Origin: Pseudogemmatithrix spongiicola
Lineage (GTDB): Bacteria; Gemmatimonadota; Gemmatimonadetes; Gemmatimonadales; Gemmatimonadaceae
Assembly: GCF_030623445.1 (NCBI RefSeq)
Contig: NZ_CP130613.1
Span: 1,736,001-1,800,000, forward strand
Length of the DNA: 64,000 nt
Direction: 5' to 3'
Within the stretch, counting starts at the first letter, position 1, and every line of letters starts with the position of its first letter. Made by a program: the position numbers and the translations under genes. Below are positions 11,011-18,875 of the stretch, in pieces. Under the pieces are notes generated by a model, which made no database searches, was not told the DNA's origin, and saw only the letters and a program-made list of their open reading frames with translations.

Positions 11011-11969
11011 GCGTCGGTCACCGGATCGTCGTGTTCATCCTGGATCTCGCCGACGAACTCCTCGACGAGGTCTTCGAGCGTCACCAGGCCCAGCGTCTCG
11101 CCGGCGGCCCCACGCACGATGGCCAGGTGCCGTCTGTCGCGCAGCATGCGCGTCATCAGCGCGTGGCAGGGTTCGTCGGGCGTCGCGACGGCCACCGGCC
11201 GCGGGGCGCGCAACGGCGCCTCGGGCCGCGCGATGACGTCCCAGCTCGTCACCATGCCGACCACGTGGTCGATGGTGCCGTCGTAGATGGGGAGCCGCGA
11301 GTACTTGGACTGCGCCACGAGCTGCGCCACATGATCGGCGCGGGCCGTCCGCTCCACGGCGACGATGTCCGCGCGCGCCGTCATGACGGCCGACACGCGG
11401 GTATCGCCGAACTCGACCACGCCGCTGATGATCTCGCGCTCCTCGGCGGCGCCCACGCCCTCGAGCTCGCCCTCGCGCAGCAAGTCCTCGAGCACGTCAC
11501 CGGGCGTTTCCGGCGCGGCCGCACTGGGGCCCGCCCAGCGGGATACCAGCCGCATGGCGACGCGCGCCAGCGGCTGCGTGAGCCCTTCCACCACCCGCAG
11601 CAGCGGCAGCACCACGGGCAGCGACTCCGCCGGCCAGCGGCGGGCAATCGCTCGGGGCACCAGCTGCCCGAACACCAAGAGCATCGCCGCGGCGACGACG
11701 AGCGTCTGCGCGAGCGAGAACCCGCGATCGCCCTGCTGCAAGCCCAGCACCGCGCCCAGCGTGTACACGGTGCCGGCGATGCCCGCGCCCGCCGCGATGA
11801 GCAACCGCTGCGGACGCTCGAGGTACAGCGCAGCGGTTCCGGCGCCCGCGAGGCGCTGCTCGGCCCAGTGGCGCAGCCAGATGCGACTCACGGTGCGCAG
11901 CGCCGTCGCCGCCGTGGTGAGCACCCCCACCACGCCAACCAACAGGATCAGCGGCCACAGCGAGCTCAT
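11007..11969 (-). CDS. CNNM/CBS-domain membrane protein, second of a tandem pair, short form
   Basis: 320 residues. A membrane-helix N-terminus (MSSLWPLILLVGVVGVLTTA and further segments to about residue 120) is followed by two CBS domains with FGDTRVSAVMTARADIVAVE and RHLAIVRGAAGETLGLVTLE. The EEFVGEIQDEHDD sequence ends the protein, so the CorC_HlyC transporter-associated domain carried by its neighbour is missing. The family has been linked to magnesium or other cation handling. ATG at 11969 overlaps the stop of the upstream paralogue as ATGA, which decides the start against a longer open frame. Confidence 0.85.
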   Translation of the reverse strand: MSSLWPLILLVGVVGVLTTAATALRTVSRIWLRHWAEQRLAGAGTAALYLERPQRLLIAAGAGIAGTVYTLGAVLGLQQGDRGFSLAQTLVVAAAMLLVFGQLVPRAIARRWPAESLPVVLPLLRVVEGLTQPLARVAMRLVSRWAGPSAAAPETPGDVLEDLLREGELEGVGAAEEREIISGVVEFGDTRVSAVMTARADIVAVERTARADHVAQLVAQSKYSRLPIYDGTIDHVVGMVTSWDVIARPEAPLRAPRPVAVATPDEPCHALMTRMLRDRRHLAIVRGAAGETLGLVTLEDLVEEFVGEIQDEHDDPVTDA

Positions 11970-13213
11970 GCGCCCTCCGGCGGCGCCGTGACCGGCTCCG
12001 GCTCGAGATACACGCGATGCACACGCCGCCGCACCACACGCTCGGCGACCAGCTTGTAGCCGTCCAGGACAATCGCCTCGCCGGGCTTGGGCACGCGCCC
12101 GAGCACCTCCATCAGCAGGCCACCGACGGTTGCGACATCGCCGCGCGTCCAGTCGCGGTCCGTGAGCTCCGACAGACGCTCCAACGACACTTCCGCCGCC
12201 ACCCACAGCCGGCCGTTCTCACCGCGCTCCACCTCGGGCAGCTCGGCGTCGCCTTCGTCCTGGATGTCGCCGATGATGAGCTCCAGCACGTCTTCGAGCG
12301 TCACGAGGCCCGCCGTGCCCCCGAACTCATCCGCGACGATCGCCAGGTGCCGATGCGTGCTGCGGAACTCGCGCAGCTGGGCTTCCACGGTCTTCGACTC
12401 CGGCACGAACGGCGCCGGCTTCACGAGCGACTGCCAGCCCGCCGCGGGCTCTTCATCGGCGAGGAGCGCCGGCAGCAGGTCCTTGGCGTACAGGATGCCG
12501 ACCACTTCGTCGAGCGTCCCGTCGTAGACCACGAGGCGCGCGTGGCGCGCGCTGCGCACGCGGTCGACGACTTCGCTCCACGGCGTATCCTTCTCGAGCC
12601 CGACGATGTCGACGCGCGGCACCATGATCGACGAGACCTTGGTGTCGCCGAGCGAGAAGACGCCGTGGATCAGCACTTCCTCCTGCGGCGACACATCCGC
12701 CTCGGCGGCCACCACTTCGCGGAACCGCTCCACGGCATCGTCGTGGTCCTCATCGTCCGGCGTCGGCGGCGGCAGCAGCGCCATCAGTGCGTCGTCTGCC
12801 CAGCGTCCGAAGGTCACCACCGGCGCCCCGATCCATTCCACGGCTTCCACCACGGCGCCGACGCGGGCGAGCCCGCGCGAGCCGGCGGCATCACCCGCGG
12901 CGCGCGCGCCGACCTCGGTGATCGCGAGCAGCGCCACGCCCGCTACGACGATCCCCGGCGTCGCCCACGCGGCCGGAAACCAGCCCGTGGCCAGCAACGC
13001 GACCGTCGTCGCCGCGCCGCTCACGAGTTGCGCGACGATGCGCCCGAAGGCCAAGGCCCGATGCGCACGCTCGCGCCGGTCAAGCAGGGCGCGGGTGCGC
13101 GCATCACTCGGAGGCTCGTCGGCATCCAACCCGAGCAGCGCCCCGTCCGCGAAGGCACAGAGCGCCGCGAGCGTCGCCGCCGCGAGGGCGATGAATCCCG
13201 CCAGCAGCGTCAC
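11966..13213 (-). CDS. HlyC/CorC family membrane protein, full length
   Basis: 415 residues. Several membrane helices lie in the first 140 residues (VTLLAGFIALAAATLAALCA, then GIVVAGVALLAITEVGARAA). A CBS pair follows, with FSLGDTKVSSIMVPRVDIVG, ARLVVYDGTLDEVVGILYAK and HLAIVADEFGGTAGLVTLED. A C-terminal CorC_HlyC domain ends near VLDGYKLVAERVVRRRVHRV. The start GTG at 13213 overlaps the ybeY stop as GTGA and begins right at the first hydrophobic helix. A PhoH-YbeY-CorC gene order is common in bacteria and ties this protein to the same unit. Confidence 0.9.
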   Translation of the reverse strand: MTLLAGFIALAAATLAALCAFADGALLGLDADEPPSDARTRALLDRRERAHRALAFGRIVAQLVSGAATTVALLATGWFPAAWATPGIVVAGVALLAITEVGARAAGDAAGSRGLARVGAVVEAVEWIGAPVVTFGRWADDALMALLPPPTPDDEDHDDAVERFREVVAAEADVSPQEEVLIHGVFSLGDTKVSSIMVPRVDIVGLEKDTPWSEVVDRVRSARHARLVVYDGTLDEVVGILYAKDLLPALLADEEPAAGWQSLVKPAPFVPESKTVEAQLREFRSTHRHLAIVADEFGGTAGLVTLEDVLELIIGDIQDEGDAELPEVERGENGRLWVAAEVSLERLSELTDRDWTRGDVATVGGLLMEVLGRVPKPGEAIVLDGYKLVAERVVRRRVHRVYLEPEPVTAPPEGA

Positions 13214-13671
13214 GCGGCGAGCACCTGCCGGAGGAGACGCTCCTGACGCTTCCACATGGGCGAGCGCGTGCGCGCCTCACCCTCGGGGTGCTCGTAGCCG
13301 AGCACATGCAGCGCCCCGTGCACCGCAAGGCGCAGGAGTTCCTCGCGCAGCGGCACGCCGAAGGCCTTGGCGTTCTCCTGCGCCACGGCCGGGCAGATAT
13401 ACACGTCGCCGATCACGGCGCCCGCGGGATCGCGGAACCCGAACGTGATGATGTCCGTGGGACCGCTGTGGCCGAGGTGCTCGCGGTTGAGGGCCGCCAT
13501 CTGCCGTGGCGTCATGAGGGTCACGCTGACCAAGGCGTTCCGCACCTTCTCGGCGCGCAGCACGCGTTCCACGGCATCGCCCAGGCGTGCCGATGCGACG
13601 GGCACGCGCAGCCCCTCGCGGTTCACGACGACACGCAACGCGGTGGCGGCCTTCGGACGGCGCAGGCTCAC
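13210..13671 (-). CDS. ybeY: Endoribonuclease YbeY (rRNA maturation)
   Basis: 153 residues, the normal family length. The zinc-binding signature HGALHVLGYEHPEG (HxxxHxxxxxH) is intact near residues 119-132. The conserved segment LNREHLGHSGPTDIITFGF precedes it. YbeY takes part in 16S rRNA 3'-end maturation and ribosome quality control. The start GTG at 13671 overlaps the phoH stop as GTGA, and the stop overlaps the CorC-like start as GTGA. Confidence 0.95.
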   Translation of the reverse strand: MSLRRPKAATALRVVVNREGLRVPVASARLGDAVERVLRAEKVRNALVSVTLMTPRQMAALNREHLGHSGPTDIITFGFRDPAGAVIGDVYICPAVAQENAKAFGVPLREELLRLAVHGALHVLGYEHPEGEARTRSPMWKRQERLLRQVLAA

Positions 13672-14630
13672 GTGCCCGCGTCCTGCGCGTAGGCCTTCAC
13701 GATCTCGCGCACGAGGCGGTGGCGCACCACGTCCGTCTCGGTGAAGTAGTGGAAGGCGATGCCCTCGATGTTCTGCAGGATGCGCTCCACCTGCAGCAGG
13801 CCGCTCTCCTCGCGCTTCGGCAGGTCGATCTGCGTCTTGTCGCCGGTGATCACCGCACGCGAGTTCAGGCCGAGGCGCGTGAGGAACATCTTCATCTGCG
13901 CGTTGGTGGCGTTCTGCGCTTCGTCGAGGATCACGAAGGCATCGGCCAAGGTGCGGCCGCGCATGTAGGCCAGCGGCGCGATCTCGATGACGCGGGTCTC
14001 GAGCGCGCGCACCACCCGCTCCGGTGGCATGAGGTCGTCGAGCGCGTCGTAGAGCGGGCGCAGGTACGGGTCCACCTTGGCCTGCATGTCGCCCGGCAGG
14101 AAGCCGAGCGACTCACCCGCCTCGACCGCCGGTCGCGCGAGCACGATGCGGCGCACCCGCTTGCGGGCCAGGGCGTCCACCGCCGCGGCGACCGCGAGGT
14201 AGGTCTTGCCGGTTCCCGCCGGTCCGATGCCGACGACAATCTCGTTGTCGAGCATCTTCTGCATGTACTCGGCCTGCCCGTTCGTCTTGGGCTGGATGAT
14301 CTTGCGCACGCCTGGCAGCACGATCTTCCCCGGCGTGGAGCTGTCGCGGGCCGGGCCTTCCATCGAGAAACGCAGCACGTCGTCCGGGTCCAGCGGCTGC
14401 CGCTGCTTCGCGTGGTCGATCATGCGCTGCGCCACCTGCGCGGCCTTCTCGACGGCGTCCGGAGTTCCCGTCAGCGTCAGTTGCTCGCCGCGCAGCGTCG
14501 CGCGCACGGGAAACAACCGCTGCAGTTCCGAGAGGTTGCCGTCGGCCACGCCCGCGAGCGTGAGCAGGTCGGCGCCTTCGGTCGGCAGCTTGGTGGTGAT
14601 GCTCTCCCCACCCATCGTACTGTCGGTCAT
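13668..14630 (-). CDS. phoH: PhoH-family ATPase
   Basis: 320 residues. Walker A is GIGPAGTGKTYLA at residues 134-146 and Walker B is DAFVILDEAQNAT. The sensor segment is SRAVITGDKTQIDLP. The N-terminal part (about 35-75) looks like the KH-type RNA-binding domain usual in this subfamily (TGTPDAVEKAAQVAQRMID). PhoH is a presumed RNA helicase or ATPase and is typically next to ybeY, as here. ATG at 14630 lies 2 nt after the aspS stop and has a good purine-rich site (GGAGTGAGG) just upstream. The longer open frame shadows aspS. Confidence 0.95.
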   Translation of the reverse strand: MTDSTMGGESITTKLPTEGADLLTLAGVADGNLSELQRLFPVRATLRGEQLTLTGTPDAVEKAAQVAQRMIDHAKQRQPLDPDDVLRFSMEGPARDSSTPGKIVLPGVRKIIQPKTNGQAEYMQKMLDNEIVVGIGPAGTGKTYLAVAAAVDALARKRVRRIVLARPAVEAGESLGFLPGDMQAKVDPYLRPLYDALDDLMPPERVVRALETRVIEIAPLAYMRGRTLADAFVILDEAQNATNAQMKMFLTRLGLNSRAVITGDKTQIDLPKREESGLLQVERILQNIEGIAFHYFTETDVVRHRLVREIVKAYAQDAGT

Positions 14631-14632
14631 CC

Positions 14633-16417
14633 TCACTCCTGGACGCAGATGTGCAGTTCGTCGAGATCCTGCGCCGGCACCTGCGAGGGAGCGCCCTCGA
14701 ACAGCGCACGCGCCGCCGTCGTCTTCGGGAACGCGATGACATCGCGCAGGGACTCGGCGTTCGAGAGGATCATCGCGATGCGGTCGAAGCCGAAGGCGAT
14801 GCCGCCATGCGGGGGGGCGCCGGCGCGCAGGCCTTCGAGCAGGAAGCCGAAACGGCGCTCCTGCTCGGCGGGCTCGCCGATGCCCAGCAGCTGGAACATG
14901 CGGGCCTGTACGGCGGGGTCCGACGTGCGGATCGAGCCGCCGCCGAGCTCGGTGCCGTTGAGCACGCAGTCGTACGCGAACGCGCGCCAGGTCTCGGGCG
15001 CGTCCGGCCGCGACGCCATGTCGTCCGTGTTCGGCGAGGTGAACGGATGGTGCACGGCCGCCAACGCACCGGTCTCCGGATCCTTGTCGAACATCGGGAA
15101 GTCGAGCACCCAGAGGAACTCGCGACGGTTCGGATCGGCGAGGTTGAGTCGCGCGGCGCACTCCTGACGCACGCGATCCAGCGCCGGGCTCGAGATGCGA
15201 TCCGCGCCCGCCACGGCGAGCAACAGGTCGCCCTCGGCGAGCCCGAGCGAGCTTGTGGCTTCGGCCGGCAGGAACTTGGCCAGCGGTCCTTCGAGCTTGC
15301 CCTCGGCCAGCTTGAGGCGCACCAACCCGCCCGCGCCGGCGCCCTTGGCGATGGCTTCAAGTTCGTCCACCTGCTTGCGGCTCCAGGTTGCCGCGCCGGG
15401 CACCACGATGCCGCGCACGCGGCCACCTGCCGCGATCGCCGACTGGATGATGCCCGACTCGCTGCCGCGGAACGCCGCGGTCAGGTCGCGGATCTCCAGG
15501 CCGTAGCGCAGGTCCGGCCGATCGCAGCCGTAGCGCTCCATCGCCTCCGCGTAGCTCATGCGCGGGAACGGCGTCTGCACCGCGATGCCCGCCTCGGCCC
15601 ACAGCGCCTGCATGAGGCCTTCGGCCATCGCGATGATGTCCTCGCGGGTGATGAACGAGGCCTCGATGTCGATCTGCGTGAACTCCAGCTGGCGGTCCGC
15701 GCGAAGGTCCTCGTCGCGGAAGCAGCGCGCGATCTGGAAGTAGCGGTCGAAGCCGGCGCACATGAACAGCTGCTTGTAGATCTGCGGTGACTGCGGCAGC
15801 GCGAAGAACTCGCCCGCGTGCATGCGGCTCGGCACGAGGAAGTCGCGCGCGCCTTCCGGCGTCGGCTTCGTAAGGATCGGCGTCTCGAGCTCGAGATAGC
15901 CCTGCGCGCTCAGGAAGTTGCGCGTCACCTGCATGAGGCGATGCCGCAGCACGAGGTTGCGCTGCAGCTCCGGACGGCGCAGGTCGAGCACGCGATGCCG
16001 CAGGCGCAGGTCTTCCGACGGACGCTTGGCTTCCTTGTCGAGCGCGACCGGAATCGCCGGCGTCGTCGCCGGCCCGACCACGCGGATGTCGCTCACGCGC
16101 ACCTCGATCTCGCCGGTGGCCATCTCCGGGTTCTTCAGGCCGTCCGGGCGCGGGGCGACCACACCGTCGACGAGCACGGCGCACTCGAGTCCGATGCCCA
16201 CGGCCTTGGCGATGACATCGGCGGCAGTCCAATGCGGATTGAACGCGAGCTGCACCAGCCCCTCGCGGTCACGGAGGTCGATGAACAGCTGCCCCCCGAG
16301 GTCGCGGGACTTGTGCACCCAACCACCCAGCGTGACACGCTGGCCGTTGTGCGCGAGGCGCAGGGCTCCGCCAAGGTGCGAGCGAAGCGTAGTAGCGAGC
16401 GGATCGACAGCGGTCAC
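14633..16417 (-). CDS. aspS: Aspartate--tRNA ligase
   Basis: 594 residues, a normal bacterial-type length. The order is an N-terminal OB-fold anticodon domain (RVTLGGWVHKSRDLGGQLFI), class II motif 1 around LELETPILTKPTPEGARDFL, motif 2 in FQIARCFRDEDLRADRQLEF, a GAD insertion domain, and motif 3 in GIAFGFDRIAMIL. The start is GTG at 16417, overlapping the vanZ-like stop as GTGA. No ATG gives a sensible N-terminus. Whether it also makes Asp-tRNA(Asn) depends on gatCAB, which is not in the window. Confidence 0.97.
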   Translation of the reverse strand: MTAVDPLATTLRSHLGGALRLAHNGQRVTLGGWVHKSRDLGGQLFIDLRDREGLVQLAFNPHWTAADVIAKAVGIGLECAVLVDGVVAPRPDGLKNPEMATGEIEVRVSDIRVVGPATTPAIPVALDKEAKRPSEDLRLRHRVLDLRRPELQRNLVLRHRLMQVTRNFLSAQGYLELETPILTKPTPEGARDFLVPSRMHAGEFFALPQSPQIYKQLFMCAGFDRYFQIARCFRDEDLRADRQLEFTQIDIEASFITREDIIAMAEGLMQALWAEAGIAVQTPFPRMSYAEAMERYGCDRPDLRYGLEIRDLTAAFRGSESGIIQSAIAAGGRVRGIVVPGAATWSRKQVDELEAIAKGAGAGGLVRLKLAEGKLEGPLAKFLPAEATSSLGLAEGDLLLAVAGADRISSPALDRVRQECAARLNLADPNRREFLWVLDFPMFDKDPETGALAAVHHPFTSPNTDDMASRPDAPETWRAFAYDCVLNGTELGGGSIRTSDPAVQARMFQLLGIGEPAEQERRFGFLLEGLRAGAPPHGGIAFGFDRIAMILSNAESLRDVIAFPKTTAARALFEGAPSQVPAQDLDELHICVQE

Positions 16418-16815
16418 GGAAGCGGGCGGCGGCGAGGCGTGAGGAAAGGGACGAAGCGGACGGCGAGAACCCCGAGGCCGGCGCCGGCGGTGTCGGCGAC
16501 CCAGTCGGCGAAGCTCATGGATCGACCCGGGATGAAGCTTTGATGCCATTCGTCCACGGCACCGAGCAACGAGACGCCCGCGAGCACGGCGACAAGCGTT
16601 GTCAGCCGGCGAGGGGTCAGCGTCGCGCGCAGCGAGAGCGCCGCGAGGATGGCGTAGGCGCTGAAGTGGGCGACTTTGTCGAGGCCGAGGCCGTCCGGCC
16701 CCAGCACGAGCTTGGGCCAAGAGGTTCCGACGAGGACGATCGCCAACCAGAGGACGGGAGGGGTCCAGCGGGCCGCGGCACGGGGTACCGCGGCAGGGGG
16801 ACTCGCATCAGGCAT
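16414..16815 (-). CDS. VanZ-like small membrane protein
   Basis: 133 residues with four predicted membrane segments (WTPPVLWLAIVLVGTSW; KVAHFSAYAILAALSLR; LTTLVAVLAGVSLLGA; ADTAGAGLGVLAVRFVP). The family features LDKVAHFSAYAILAALSL and DEWHQSFIPGRSMSFADWVAD are present. VanZ-like proteins have no firm general function; VanZ itself gives low-level teicoplanin resistance. ATG at 16815 has a TAGATT -10-like box 10 nt upstream, so it is the likely head of the aspS-phoH-ybeY unit. Confidence 0.85.
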   Translation of the reverse strand: MPDASPPAAVPRAAARWTPPVLWLAIVLVGTSWPKLVLGPDGLGLDKVAHFSAYAILAALSLRATLTPRRLTTLVAVLAGVSLLGAVDEWHQSFIPGRSMSFADWVADTAGAGLGVLAVRFVPFLTPRRRPLP

Positions 16816-16825
16816 TGAAGACGTA

Positions 16826-16854
16826 AATCTAACTCCCACAGCCACTTGGTGGAA
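16826..16854 (-). promoter_or_regulatory. Putative promoter of the vanZ-like/aspS unit
   Basis: Read on the minus strand, TTCCAC (16854-16849), 17 bp, then TAGATT (16831-16826), ending 10 nt before the ATG at 16815. It is a sigma70-like spacing and a very short leader is implied. It overlaps the upstream region of divergent rlmN. Confidence 0.45.
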
Positions 16855-16865
16855 GTCACAGCACA

Positions 16866-16894
16866 TTGCTTCCTGTACCAGAATCCGGTACTCT
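16866..16894 (+). promoter_or_regulatory. Putative leaderless promoter of rlmN
   Basis: TTGCTT (16866-16871), 17 bp, TACTCT (16889-16894), then only 5 nt to the ATG at 16900. Transcription would begin at or next to the start codon, so the message would be leaderless. This supports ATG 16900 over the upstream TTG and GTG starts. Confidence 0.5.
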
Positions 16895-16899
16895 GCAAC

Positions 16900-17973
16900 A
16901 TGCTGAATTTGCTCGACTTGGCCCCCGCAGACGCCGAACGCACCCTGCGCGACTTCGCCGTGGCCCACGGCGAGAAGCCGTTCCGCGGCAGCCAGGTGGT
17001 CCCGCACCTGTGGCAGAAGCCCGTCGCCAGCTTCGAGCAGATGACGGACCTGCCCAAGGCCTTCCGGGACTTGTTGGCGCAGCACTTCACCCTGCCCCGC
17101 CTCGAGCTCCTGACGGAGCAGAAGTCCGTGGACGGCACGTGCAAGTTCCTGTTCAAGCTCGCCGACGGCCAGAGCATCGAGACGGTCGCCATTCCCGACG
17201 GCGATCGCATGACGTTCTGCATCTCGTCGCAGGTCGGCTGTGCCCTCAAGTGTGCGTTCTGCGCCACGGGTGTGATGGGCTTCGCCCGGAACCTGACGGT
17301 GAGCGAGATCGCCGGGCAGGTGCGCGAACTCGCGCTGCTCGATCCGCCCGTCCGTGCGACCAACATCGTGTTCATGGGCATGGGGGAGCCGCTCATGAAC
17401 TGGAAGGCGGTGGAGCACGTGCTCACCGTGCTGAACGACCCGAAGGGCTTCGGCATCGGCGCGCGGCACATCACCGTCTCGACGGTCGGCGTGCTGCCCG
17501 GCATCATCGCGCTCGGGCAACGCAAGGAGCAGTTCCGCCTCGCGATCTCGATCCACGCGCCGAGCGACGAGCTGCGCGGCGAGCTCATGCCCGTGAACAT
17601 CAAGTATCCGCTGGCCGACGTCATCAGGGCGGCGGCGGAGTTCGACCGGCGCGTCACCTTCGAGTACGTGATGCTCGGCGGCGTGAACGACAAGCCCGAA
17701 CATGCCGACCAGCTGGCCAAGCTGGCGCGCGACTGCGGCGCCTTCGTGAACCTGATTCCGCTGCATCCCGGCGGTTCGATGGGGTTCACGCCCACGCCGC
17801 CGAATGAGATCGCGAAGTTCGCGCGCCGCATCCGCGACCGCGGCGTCGAGGTGGCGATCCGGAAGAGCCGCGGCATGGACATCGCCGCGGCCTGCGGGCA
17901 GCTACGGGTGGAACGTCTCCGCCGGCGGCCGCCAGGCGCGTCCGAGCACGACCGTGAGGTCGAGGTAGCGTGA
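16900..17973 (+). CDS. rlmN: Dual-specificity 23S rRNA/tRNA adenine-C2 methyltransferase RlmN
   Basis: 357 residues from ATG 16900. The radical-SAM cluster motif CALKCAFC is present, with GFARNLTVSEI and the SAM-binding GMGEPLMN. The C-terminal catalytic cysteine lies in GMDIAAACGQL. RlmN methylates A2503 of 23S rRNA and A37 of some tRNAs. After CGQL the usual short basic tail is replaced by a longer Arg- and Glu-rich end that overlaps the convergent LytR_C gene by 72 bp. An upstream TTG at 16846 would add 18 residues, but the promoter geometry and family alignment favour 16900. Confidence 0.95.
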   Translation: MLNLLDLAPADAERTLRDFAVAHGEKPFRGSQVVPHLWQKPVASFEQMTDLPKAFRDLLAQHFTLPRLELLTEQKSVDGTCKFLFKLADGQSIETVAIPDGDRMTFCISSQVGCALKCAFCATGVMGFARNLTVSEIAGQVRELALLDPPVRATNIVFMGMGEPLMNWKAVEHVLTVLNDPKGFGIGARHITVSTVGVLPGIIALGQRKEQFRLAISIHAPSDELRGELMPVNIKYPLADVIRAAAEFDRRVTFEYVMLGGVNDKPEHADQLAKLARDCGAFVNLIPLHPGGSMGFTPTPPNEIAKFARRIRDRGVEVAIRKSRGMDIAAACGQLRVERLRRRPPGASEHDREVEVA

Positions 17974-18357
17974 ACTGTCGGGGCGCGCGACGACGCGCGC
18001 CCCACCCAGCGCCCGTGCCGCGAGCTCGCCCCAGTCCATGCGGCCGCTGTGCACGTAGACGACGCTCGAGTCCACCTTCTCGCTGCTGTTGCCCGAACCG
18101 ACCACGTCGAAGCCGAGGTCCCGCAGCGCGAAGGTGCCGCGTCGCGCCAGGCCGCGGACGTCCGTGCCGTTGAGCACTTCGGTGCGGATGCGCAGGCTGT
18201 CGGGGACCACACGCGCGACGCGCGACGCCTGCGGGCGCGCCGGGCCCGCTTCGCCATTCGGCCGCGCATAGCGCCACAGCAGCGCGGCCGCCGCGACCAC
18301 GCCGAGCGCCAGCAGGATCCAGCGTCCGCGGATGCGCCTTACCGGACGAGATTCCAT
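17902..18357 (-). CDS. LytR_C-domain membrane-anchored protein
   Basis: 151 residues. One membrane helix (WILLALGVVAAAALLW, residues 13-28) is followed by a LytR/CpsA/Psr C-terminal domain at about 55-145 (RTEVLNGTDVRGLARRGTFA, GFDVVGSGNSSEKVDSSVVY, YLDLTVVLGRAW). The domain is common in envelope proteins, but its role is not established. The start overlaps yqeK by 19 bp. The last 72 bp overlap the end of rlmN on the other strand. The gene follows yqeK as in many bacterial nadD-yqeK-LytR_C-rsfS clusters, but nadD and rsfS are not in the window. Confidence 0.8.
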   Translation of the reverse strand: MESRPVRRIRGRWILLALGVVAAAALLWRYARPNGEAGPARPQASRVARVVPDSLRIRTEVLNGTDVRGLARRGTFALRDLGFDVVGSGNSSEKVDSSVVYVHSGRMDWGELAARALGGARVVARPDSSRYLDLTVVLGRAWRPPAETFHP

Positions 18358-18875
18358 AGCGCCACCGTCTCAGGGAACAACGCCTTCCCCTCCCGCACCG
18401 TCCACTCGATCCGCATGCGCACGACCTGGCGGAACACGCCGTCGAAGTCATGCGCCAAGTGGTCCGCGAGGAAGGCGCGATCCGCGCGGGCGAACTGCCG
18501 CCCCGGCTCGAGGAAGTCCGCCATGTAGAGCGCCCGCCCCACGCGCGACCAGCCGGCGTAGCCGACGGTGTGCCAGCGAATCGCGTCAAGCACGTCGCGG
18601 CGCGCCTCGCCGTCGCGTTCGAGCCGCGCGGCCGCGGCGGGACCGTGCAGCGTCTCCACCGGACGATCCGGCCCGTCGGCCAGCGCCCGCAGCGTCTCGG
18701 GGGCGGCGTCGCGCAGCGCATCGTGCCAACGCCCGGCATCGTGCCACGCCTGGGCCTCGTCTGCGGTGAGGCGCAGCTGCGCAGCCCAGCGGTCGAGCAG
18801 CGCCGTCACACGCGCGATGTGCGCGCGGCGCTTCTCGCCGACTTCGGCCCACGCGGGCAGTACAGGGTCGCTCAT
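18339..18875 (-). CDS. yqeK: YqeK-like HD-domain hydrolase (probable Ap4A hydrolase)
   Basis: 178 residues. HD-superfamily metal ligands can be seen in [16 protein letters not shown] (His), [16 protein letters not shown] (the HD pair), [20 protein letters not shown] and [16 protein letters not shown]. The last two match the YqeK signatures IxxHTxG and IYLADxIEPxR. YqeK proteins symmetrically cleave diadenosine tetraphosphate to ADP. The start ATG at 18875 overlaps the upstream chemoreceptor-like gene as ATGA. Confidence 0.85.
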   Translation of the reverse strand: MSDPVLPAWAEVGEKRRAHIARVTALLDRWAAQLRLTADEAQAWHDAGRWHDALRDAAPETLRALADGPDRPVETLHGPAAAARLERDGEARRDVLDAIRWHTVGYAGWSRVGRALYMADFLEPGRQFARADRAFLADHLAHDFDGVFRQVVRMRIEWTVREGKALFPETVALWNLVR

